The notes under the pieces were generated by a model. That model had not been told where the DNA came from, made no database searches, and was given only the letters and a program-made list of their open reading frames with translations. From NCBI RefSeq assembly GCF_003590095.1, contig NC_039478.1:3038001-3102000 (forward strand): a stretch of 64,000 nt of DNA. The letters are read 5' to 3'. Positions 55,201-64,000 of this stretch are shown here, in pieces. Each line of letters opens with the position of its first letter. The stretch's first letter is position 1. The stretch is from Trichoplusia ni. Lineage: Eukaryota > Arthropoda > Insecta > Lepidoptera > Noctuidae. The position numbers and the translations under genes were made by a program.

Positions 55201-58200
55201 GTTGAATACAAAATAGTGACGGTTTATTGACACGACGCACATCGCTTCCGTAAATGAAAACTCACTACTTGATATATAATTGATCAATGATAATGGCTGA
55301 ATAGATAATGTTAGATTAGTGAAAATACAATAACGTGTTCCCATAACAATAATTTAGTTTCACAATTTTTTATGAATCTATTAGTATGTACATAATAAAA
55401 CATTCTAATGCGTTCTTTTCAAAGGCCTACCGACCAAAATCAAGGTCGGCAAAATTCTCATTATTTTATAGCTTTGAATGCTATTTTAATAATAATTTAA
55501 TGCTAAAATTCTCGTCTCACGTTGCCTGTAATAGAACTCCGAAACGTCTTGACCGATTCTCATGAAGTTTGCGTAAAAGTTGGGTAGGTCTACGAAACGG
55601 ACAAAATATGTTTTTTTTCTTCATATCCCATTACATGCGACATAACAACGTTTGCTGGGTGAGCTTGTAATTTATATTCCAAAAAAAACACGTAATTCGT
55701 GGTCAACCGTGTAGTACCACTTGTCCATCCATACCAACAAATTAAAAACGACTACCGTATTTCGCAGTTAATAGTAGTTTTCAATTTAAACTCACGTGTG
55801 GATCAGTTAACGTAAGAGGAGCTTGAGTTAAGAGGCTCAGCTGTCACAGCTTAATTAAGCTAAGTCCATCGGAAGCCGATAGGCGGTTAATTAAGGGTCA
55901 CATACGATTGATCCTTGTTCAATTAACAGTGTTATTGGTAGTAAAAATGATTGGGAAACAGACCCACTTAAAGGCTTGTTCAAAGCTGAGCGGTATTCGC
56001 TATTACTGTGAACAGGGGTGTGGTTGGTACCGCGATGGTTTCGCTTGTATTTAGTAACGGCTGCCCACGGGCCCAACCGATAAAAAAAGAAAATTATCAA
56101 ACGGAAACATAAGATCAGGGTTAAACACTACCAAGTTTCGTCTAAATCCGTTTAGTGGTTTTCGCGTGACATAGGACCATACGGCCACACATACAAACTT
56201 TCGCGTTTATAATATTAGTAGGATAGAAGAATTAAGTTTAGCTCTCGTCGTCTTTTCGTCTGCTTTTTATCGGTGAGAATATCAAAATTTCCAAATCTAA
56301 ACATTACTATTAAAGCACTCCCACTACTCCTACTCTACCGCAGACGCTTAAGTCTGAACAAGCCTTAAATCTGTTGCCTCTATTATCTCTCAATATTAGT
56401 GGAATCTCAATGGGGTTTGGCCTTGATTTAGCAATCATGTTCCTATTTTAACAAGATACGCATGCCCATTTATTTGCCACGTGTAAGGCACGGACCAAGT
56501 AAAGAAAGAAAACTTCAAACTTATTCGATTTTAAGCTTTGATAAAAAATCTCATTAAAGTAGTTCAATTTTTCTCTCGATTGCTCAATCGTAGTGCGAAT
56601 ATTAGGTATTATAGGAAAAGGGCACGTGTAAACTTGCCATTTCGATTCTGATTTATCCCAAAGGTACGGGGGTTATTCTGATAACTAGATAATTTGAAAT
56701 TTTTAATTTAAATGAAAAAGAAACTATTCAAGTCTCTATTCTCTATGAAATTAATATAATACCTAAATACAACAAAAATGCTGGGAAGATGGAATTAATT
56801 AGAAATCACATTATTAAAAACAAATTAAACAATTCGAATGGATATAGAGGAATAAAGCTTAAGAGGATCCAATGAACTCCAAAAAAACAATATAAGCTCT
56901 ATAATTAAGCCCGTAACTTAAGTCGCGGTTACTGAACTGCAAATACCTTCGTTATTTATTATACTGCTAATTATAAAATAATGAGTTGAAGCATACCTTG
57001 CATATTTTCAGTACGAGTAATACAGGTGTAGGGTAATTCGTGAAAACAACAATCGTTCAATGTCATCATACACTTTCAAGAAAATAAATGGTCTGGCTGT
57101 TTTCCAATTTATTCTAGTTAATTCATACAGTTTAAGATTAAATAAAAAACCAACGCGGACCACTTGGGCAATAGCCAAAATGTCATTTGATTCATTAAAT
57201 TATTGTAATCACGTAATTATTAATTATAGAGTCGGTGTATCGATGTGACATCAGTCGTTGAGCGCAAAATTTCAACGGTTTGTGGTAAGAAAGCATCCCA
57301 ATGATTAAAGTATTTATAGAATGTTAAACAGACCCCTTTGTTAACAAGCCAAAAGCAAGTCTTAAAAGTCCAGGTAACTTCGATGAGGTGGTCAGGTAAG
57401 CACCAGTAAAATAATGGTGCTTAGCTGCATCCGCAACATAGTTGGGCAAGAATGGTTAATCAACTAAAGACTAAGTCAGGGTTCGTAATAACTCCAAAGA
57501 CAAAGAGTTCTTTCATTTATATTTTATTCATTATTCATTATATTTTTTTTTCATTATATTTATTCATTTAAGATGATAGACTAGGGCACTAGGCTATTGA
57601 TGTAAACTTAAAAGAGGAAATTTGTATTTTGCCACAAGACTGGTCCAAGACATTACAAACTAACAGTTTTACATAATTGTCTTTGCATTATCTAGAAGAG
57701 TCCAAGAGATTGTATATCCTGGCACTTTATAGTTCACTCCGTAATATTCATCAAATGCAATCAAATAAGAGAGATATGAGGGAAAATACGCGAGCAAAAA
57801 TTTACGAACTATCCGTATGTTAATACATTACCGACATTTGCATCTAAAACGAATGGCTCCGATTGAAAATTCTTGCGCCGCCGTTGATTGCGCATCCACG
57901 TGCTTAATGAAATTGTACGAAATACTATGAAAGCGCGGTGTATGTATGTTTTGTCCCCGGGGAGGCAATGTGAAAAAAGTTTTTTTAATCTTGAAATACT
58001 GAAACGTATATTTTAAATTCTATGGAGGGTTAAGATTTAATACGTATAATGGTGTTAATGTCTGTATTCAGATTTAAGAAAAAAGTAAATGTCATGATTA
58101 TTCGACCAGCAAAAGGTGATCTGGAAACAAATGCTAACAGTACGTACAATCTATTCTGAATCTAAAATACGAAAGCAATTTGCAACAAAATAAAACTATC

Positions 58201-61200
58201 CTTTACAAAAGATAGAACTAGAAACAAGAGCAAGTCTTTAGCCTGAATGCATATTGCTTTCAAAGACAAATTCCAGACGATCGGACAGTCCGTAAGCAAA
58301 TAGAAAGCTATTCAAATACTCGCTCCGTTGGAGGAACAAACGCGTTTGATTGGGACAGGCTGGTAGTGAAACTACGCAAGTAGGTCCTAAGTGGAGCATG
58401 GACATAAAGTTTGATATAAATAACGAGCTTCAAGTTCCGATATGCAGGTGGACTGGAACTTTTTAGTACTGAATGCCAACTAAGTTTTTCTTTATAATAT
58501 GTTATGTACGTTATTACGAATAGGTAGCATAAACAGCCCTTGGATATTTTTTACCTATTTAAAAATCGTTTTCACTTTTTTGACACATGATTTTTTCCTC
58601 ATTTAGTTGTTGCATTGCAAATTTAAAATAAAGTTTATCCTCCAAAACAAATATTCCTTAATAGCTATCTAATTGGATCTCAATACAAAAATGGAACCAA
58701 ATCGCCACTCAGCCTGTCAGGTAGTTCAAAATAACAAATTGTGGTTTGACAACAATGAAATGCACTTTATCTTGGCAAAGTGTGCTATCATGTAACTATC
58801 AATCAGATCCTATAATAGGACAAATAAACCCCAATATCCGATATTAACTATTTATTTCGAGGAAACTGACCCAAATTATTAATACCGTTGAAATCATTTT
58901 AATGTTCCGTTGTCACTTTCAAATCTCAAGATCTAATAACGTTTTCATAAGGCTTAAAATGGGTAGACTAATGCCTATCAAATTAGTATTGTCAGAGACA
59001 TGTAATTCTAATATCAGAATAGATCTAAAATGGATTCATAAAGCTAAGTTACTCTTTGAAATTGAGTGACGGTTGCCGTCGTCAATGGTTATGATATTTT
59101 AAAATAGTGCTCCAGTTTTGAGTCTGGTGATCAGTTATCCCAACAATAGAATGCTTTAGAGCCTGTCATACTGGTTACATGGCAAAGTAGACATACCTAA
59201 AAGGATTGGTAGCTTTTTAGGTTGTAGCGAAAATAGGAATATTCGTATTTTGTTTTGTGTGTGTTTATTTCTATTTTAGAAAGAACATTAAACTAACAGA
59301 GTATTTAAGTGTATTTTTTTATCGCCCTCATCGTTTTTGAATATCAACATGATTATGGATTAAGAATATATACAATGGTAACATTTTAAGAAAAATAAAA
59401 CTGTCCAATCGAATGTAATTTTTATATTCTTTTTTAGAGTCTGTTTTTTTTTTAATTCATTTCGTAAAAAATAATAGATACCATACTATTTTTTTATAAA
59501 AAGTAAGTAAGAAAATCAAATAGTTTGAAGTAACTTATACGGAGGTAATGCAATCGTGTTAATAGGACAATTTAATAGGTCAATTTTGACATCGCACGTC
59601 AAGCCATTTAATGTCGACATCACAATAGAGCGAATAGGCACACGGACTCACAAAGAACTGGTTTGCATTGCATTTTATAAACACTTTCATTTAAACGTAT
59701 GAATAAGTGGAAAAGATAACTATGGCAAGTTATTTCTTTTGATATTGTTTGTTGTTTACCAGGGGTTCGAAAATTTAGAGCCGTTCCCGGATTAAATTTT
59801 ACAGAAGGTTTATAATAATCTTAATATCAAATAACGTGGTTTGCCCACGATGAACTCCTAAACTACTTAACCGATATGCAGATAAACTATTTAAGTTCAG
59901 AGACAATGAGTGTTATAAGTCTGACGTGTCTGTCTGTGGCATTATAGATCCCGAACGGATTCAGCGAGTTCCATTTATTAGTATAGAATTAAAGGTGAAC
60001 TATGTGCACATGTTCTATGACGTAATTGATAGATGCAAATCGTTAGAGAAAAGAGAAGTTTTTATCCCACCAAAAACATTAAATGTAAAAAAATGCCAAG
60101 TCTCTCGATGCAGTCTTTCCATCGTAAAAAGTTTTGAGATCTCATAGAAGCCAAGTCCTATTCAAAATATTTTGTAGTTATAAATCAACATTTAGTAATT
60201 GTATCAATAGTTTTCTTTATATTATAATTATAGTGACTTGGAAATGAGCACAAGAAGAAACAAATAAAACGGCATATTTGTAGGAGTTGAAAGTTACACA
60301 CACCGCATGCGTAAACATTAATATCACAAAATTAATTTTCTTTTGGTTTATCCGTGTCGTCCCAACCGAATTTCGGCAACGGCAGTCAGTCTTAGTGTAC
60401 TCTCGATTCATTTACTTTCATAAAGCGATGGCCCGTAAGGTATTCTTAATTATTGTATTGGAGCATGTAGTCGGTAGTGACCATCATGATTCACACATAA
60501 CAAATAATTTGATCACTGGTCTCGTCAGTAACATTTGCACATAATTCCAGGCATCAAGCAGCTTTTAATTTGTGCTCATTGCCAAGTCACTATAATTATA
60601 ATATAAAGAAAACTATTGATACAATTACTAAATGTTGATTTATAACTACAAAATATTTTGAATAGGACTTGGCTTCTATGAGATCTCAAAACTTTTTACG
60701 ATGGAAAGACTGCATCGAGAGACTTGGCATTTTTTTACATTTAATGTTTTTGGTGGGATCTCATTTATTTTTTGTAAGTGTATTTCTTTCTTTTTTTTTA
60801 GGTGTCATAATTTCTAGGACTTCAGCTACTGCTTTGCTTAGAACCCATTCTCTATCTCTATCTCTTTTGTTTCTTCTCTGAGACTTCGTTACTTCTAATG
60901 TAAACAAGCTTAAACTTTTATATATATGCATATATATATCTACTAACTTACAAACTATAGCTAAACTAAACTAAATAACACGTAAAGTTCTCCGAATATC
61001 AATTATCACTACAATATTTTTTAGTTTCGAAATGGTTTTTCATAGACAGGTGGCGCTATCAAATGAAAATTATCGATTTATTCTGAAGTACTACTTAGAC
61101 TGCGCTTTGTAACGAAACCATAGCGCGATTCAGACACGTACAACGCCATCTATCGAGCGCGCATACAATATTTATCGCAATACAATGGAGTTTTAGCTTT

Positions 61201-64000
61201 ATTAATTTAATGAATTATGAATTTTATGTATTAATTTGTATTAATGATAGTCTGTGTATTACATTTATATTATTCTTTTCTATTCTATGTATGTATTCAT
61301 CCAATTGAATAGGTACTTAAACAACGAACAAAGTTAACAATGCAGTCAAAATCCATACATAATGTTCTTGCCAAACCGCAAATATAAAATTGTTTTCTAT
61401 GGCATATTATTTTTTAATGTTTTTATAATTTTTCCTTTATATGTGGCTAAGGACCTATCTTGGTGCAAAATTTGAAGTTTCTAAGTCTGCTAGAAGTACC
61501 TTAGATTTTTGATGATCTGTCAGTGAGTCAGTGAGTCAGTGAGTCAGTGAGTGACAAAATGGTGGAACTTTGATCGACCGTAACTCCTAAACCATTAATT
61601 CAATTGGCATGTAATTTCGAACTTAAGCTTGTTCTAATGCCTACTATTATTCCCCGAAAAGCTAAACTCCTAGCTTTGTCCACGTCGAAGATACAGGGGG
61701 GGCGAAACAGCCGCGAATCGCTTCGAGAAAAGATGGTACGGCCGTGCCCGTTTTGCTCGAGACTTGGCAGGGGCACTGCCGTGCCCTCAGATTACCGTCG
61801 GGGGATCCTGTTTTATAGAGCCAAAGAAATAGGACTCGCGTATCAAAAAGCCACAATCCTAACATTGGAACAAATTACAATACACACATGCACAAAGTTC
61901 ATGGCAACATGTGACCCGCACGTTTAAATAATTGACGGTCAAGATCAGTGAGCGAGGCGAGGGGTCAGGTTGTAGGCACTGCGCTCTTAATGCAGTAGTA
62001 TTTGCTATGTGGAAACGAGATGCCGCTACGCAGTGATATGCCCTGTCACGCTTGCTCAGTCGTAACTGTTTGCTAATTGATGGTACCCAAATGGTAAAAA
62101 GTAAGCCTATATCTGCGGCTCAACTGTTTGTCTGTCCGTTTGTATATCAGGCTGTACCTGATGAAGCTGAAAGTTAGTTAAATTTTCACTTGGTGCTATA
62201 ATTATCAAATAATGAAAATAAAGGAGTATAAGCGATGTTGCTGCGGACATAAATTCTGTGGGTGATCTGCTGTTGTTCCTCATTTATTTTTTTGACCATG
62301 ATGATGACCGATCGACAGCTCTATGTAAATAAATCGATTTATATTGACTACAAATTCCTGGTGGAAACCCAGCTAGGAAAAGCAAAAACATGAAACCGAC
62401 TTCAAATAAAGACTACAAAGCGAAACTTGATAAAGTTTTTATAGGACCAAATGACAGCATGCTAAATGAAAAAAGAATCGACAAAATCGGTTCATCCAGC
62501 CTCAAGTTCTAAGTTAACAAACATAAAATTAAACAAAACACACACGAATTAACAAATTCCTCGTTTTTGAAGTCAGTCAACAACAGTACTCACCATCAGG
62601 TACGAGAGAATATCCTTCGGCAGCACGTCCAGCATGAACCCAGCCACCAGCGACATATAGGCGAGCGTGCACAAAGGCACCACTGGTTTGCAGAGAATAT
62701 TCTCATATTTCAGCACATGGTAGAACATAACATATACTTGGCAGAGTATGATAGGGTACTCCAAGTATGTCATTATGGCGTAGCGGTTGGTAAAGTTGTA
62801 GAGCGTCATGATAGAGAATCTGTGGAAGAAAGCTTTTTGTAATTCGTGTTTGGGTAATTTGGAGCTTAATAGGATATGGAATCGCTATGGAATCGCTAGC
62901 CTGCATTAAATAAGCATAATGATTGCTTAATCCTTTGCTACCTAATACCCAAGAGTAAGAGAGATAGATGTCGTACAGAAGAAGTTATTTTAATTACACT
63001 GTATTGTAAAAAAATATTTGAAATACATATCTTATTTAACCAACTGCTGGGCACAGGTGGCCCTTAATTCAAGGCATTCTCTTCTGTCTCTAACAATGGT
63101 TCTAATACCAAATTTTCAATTATGATTAACATAGTTGTGAAAGAGAGACAACTCTACAATAAGTAAGTTTCTCGCTTGAAATATTACAAACACGAAATAT
63201 TTCTTTTGTTTTAACTATTTTAATCAATAGTAACTGGTATATGGAATGTGTTAATTTGTTAGTATAACTAGTCAAAGAAAGCCTTGGTTAACTATTTATC
63301 CTGGTCTGTTTAATTCGAGTAAGAAAAACCTTAGAATTACTGCAATAAGTTACAAATTATGTTCAGAATTTACTATAATATTGAAACTATGGTATTCTGC
63401 TTTCAGTTTACTATGTTAGTCACACATTGTGCTCATTATAAATAACTACACAGATGCCTAGATAAAAGGAACAATAGAATCACACACTATTTGCGGTGTC
63501 CATGAGTGTGTAAGTTATGTTTAATGACAAATATTGAAATAGTATTCATAAATTTACTTCACAGCTCCAGTGAAAATTGTTGTACATTTCATACTGATTT
63601 AAAATTGACTATCATAGATAGAGAGTCATTGAAATATGTACAATATTGAGAAAAAATTTGCTTGTATATTTTGAACAAAGCTGTTCTAATCGAATCTGTG
63701 GTCTAACTATCCCACTGTCAGGTATAGGCTCCTTTTCAAAGCATTCTTGTGATAGAAAGCACTCGACTACTTGTCATCTACTAATGTTTTCAGTTCTTTT
63801 TCAAGTGGCCGGCCCTGTCTTTACCCCAAATAGAACCACGATGTGAAGGTAATACTCCTGCCTTTCTGTACCTTTACATAATATCTGCCATTTACAAAAG
63901 AGGTTTTATTTGTATTTCACAATAAAGAGTTAAGTGTTACGCTTACCCGACAACTTCCATAAGCAAGGCTTGAATCATAATCCCCTCTGCGGACTTCTTA
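52225..64000 (-). CDS. SLC66A3: Solute carrier family 66 member 3 (SLC66A3/PQLC3)-like PQ-loop membrane protein, 5' end outside the window
   Basis: Four minus-strand exons join in phase: 64000-63947 (partial), 62819-62594, 52879-52759 and 52406-52225 (TAA). They give the C-terminal 193 residues. The first exon reads KKSAEGIMIQALLMEVV and continues without a gap into FSIMTLYNFTNRYAIMTYLEYP, which aligns with the first PQ-loop half of vertebrate PQLC3 (SARG, LLLEL, TYLEYP). The third exon (SGFAKISYMYGIIKAENADA, then VSLTTW) is the second PQ-loop half. The last exon gives a final span (MANFFISTVLSIAVLVTALY) and a basic tail. The family has seven membrane spans and relates to lysosomal/ER transporters of the SWEET/PQ-loop superfamily; the substrate of this member is not known. 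A 9714-bp intron (52880-62593) separates exons two and three of those listed. Frame and homology agree throughout, so the call is firm; the N-terminal exon or exons lie to the right. Confidence 0.88.
54903..55011 (-). repeat. Dispersed GC-rich repeat, copy 2 (inverted)
   Basis: Reverse complement of 23081-23190 with few differences. It lies in the large intron of the SLC66A3-like gene. The class of element is unknown to me. Confidence 0.65.
55500..55670 (+). repeat. Dispersed repeat, copy 2
   Basis: CCGAAACGTCTTGACCGATT, GGTAGGTCTACGAAACGGAC, AAAATATGTTTTTT and ACAACGTTTGCTGGGTGAGCT align in order with 28140-28315. It lies in the large intron of the SLC66A3-like gene. Confidence 0.5.
56100..56225 (-). 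mobile_element. Reverse-oriented Helitron-like fragment
   Basis: The minus strand begins CTACTAATATTATAAACGCG and AAAGTTTGTATGTG, the start signature of the element seen at 316, 21397 and 27603. Its body is shortened. Confidence 0.5.
60064..60759. mobile_element. 696-bp fold-back element with 190-bp inverted arms
   Basis: The left arm (60064-60253) and right arm (60570-60759) are near-perfect reverse complements; the few differences I noticed include an A/C change near the inner end. The outer end is ATCCCACCAAAAACATT. The 316-bp spacer holds GTCGTCCCAACCGAATTTCG but no convincing gene. It is probably a large MITE or fold-back transposon. Confidence 0.75.
61430..61810 (+). repeat. Transposon fragment with a GTCAGTGA octamer array
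   Basis: GTCAGTGA is repeated about four times at 61518-61552. It is followed by ACAAAATGGTGGAACTTTGA, CCATTAATTCAATTGGCATG and GCTAAACTCCTAGCTTTGTC, blocks I know from repeated lepidopteran elements. The stretch is GC-richer to the right (61690-61800). The small open frames across it do not look like host genes. Confidence 0.5.

Larger units (their letters stand above)
52880..62593 (-). other. Large intron of the SLC66A3-like gene
   Basis: A 9714-base intron whose donor (GATG/GTGAGT) and acceptor (TTTTCCAG) are good and in phase. It carries LINE-like fragments (53150-53250, 62397-62560), the inverted GC-rich repeat (54903), a reverse Helitron-like fragment (56100-56225), a 696-bp inverted-repeat element (60064-60759) and a TE fragment with an octamer array (61430-61810). 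I see no other gene. Confidence 0.7.

Noticed and set aside
59926..60147. 73-codon frame running into the left arm of the fold-back element, and its mirror at 60669-60881
   Set aside because: Both are caused by the inverted arms and have no independent support.
61604..61927. 107-codon plus-strand frame as a host gene
   Set aside because: It lies in GC-rich repeated-element sequence and shows no recognised domain.
62567..62906. Plus-strand 91-codon and minus-strand 67-codon frames
   Set aside because: They overlap the SLC66A3-like exon 62819-62594 in other frames.

Overview
The window looks like nuclear DNA from a moth or butterfly (Lepidoptera). It is AT-rich, its genes have GT/AG introns, and it carries short elements of types I associate with lepidopteran genomes: non-autonomous elements ending in CTAGT, tRNA-like SINE fragments, small MITEs, and LINE tails beginning CTAGCTGACCCAGCAAACG. 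I could not search a database. Family names rest on recognised protein motifs, and gene structures were built by hand by joining exons whose splice sites and reading phases agree.

Five protein genes are supported. (A) An 8-exon minus-strand gene (37407 down to 18555, about 1585 aa) has a Cys-rich CxxC N-terminus, a long basic repeat-rich middle and a C-terminal FAM194 (ERICH6-type) domain. (B) An intronless minus-strand gene (36873 to 31675, about 1732 aa) lies inside the 9.8-kb intron 2 of gene A with its own TATA box. It consists mostly of two tandem-repeat arrays, and I do not recognise the family. (C) A 4-exon plus-strand LETMD1 homologue (38450-41342, 358 aa), an inner mitochondrial membrane protein, is divergent from gene A. 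(D) A single-exon plus-strand gene (45602-48862, 1086 aa) encodes a predicted type I membrane protein with four thrombospondin type-1 repeats, LamG-like modules, an Ig-like domain, one membrane span and a cytoplasmic tail. (E) The last four exons of a minus-strand SLC66A3/PQLC3-type PQ-loop membrane transporter run from the right edge of the window (64000) to 52225, with a 9.7-kb intron. Its 5' end is outside the window.

Layout: 1-18554 has no convincing host gene, only repeats and one degenerate transposon-derived coding fragment near 10.9-11.4 kb. 18555-37407 is gene A with gene B nested in it. 37408-38449 separates the divergent starts of A and C. 38450-48862 holds C and D in tandem. 48863-52224 separates D and E, which converge. 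52225-64000 is gene E, whose large intron carries several repeats, including an almost perfect 190-bp-arm inverted-repeat element.

Nothing shows these genes acting in one pathway. The most unusual part is the A/B nest, where two long, fast-evolving repeat proteins share a strand, one inside an intron of the other.
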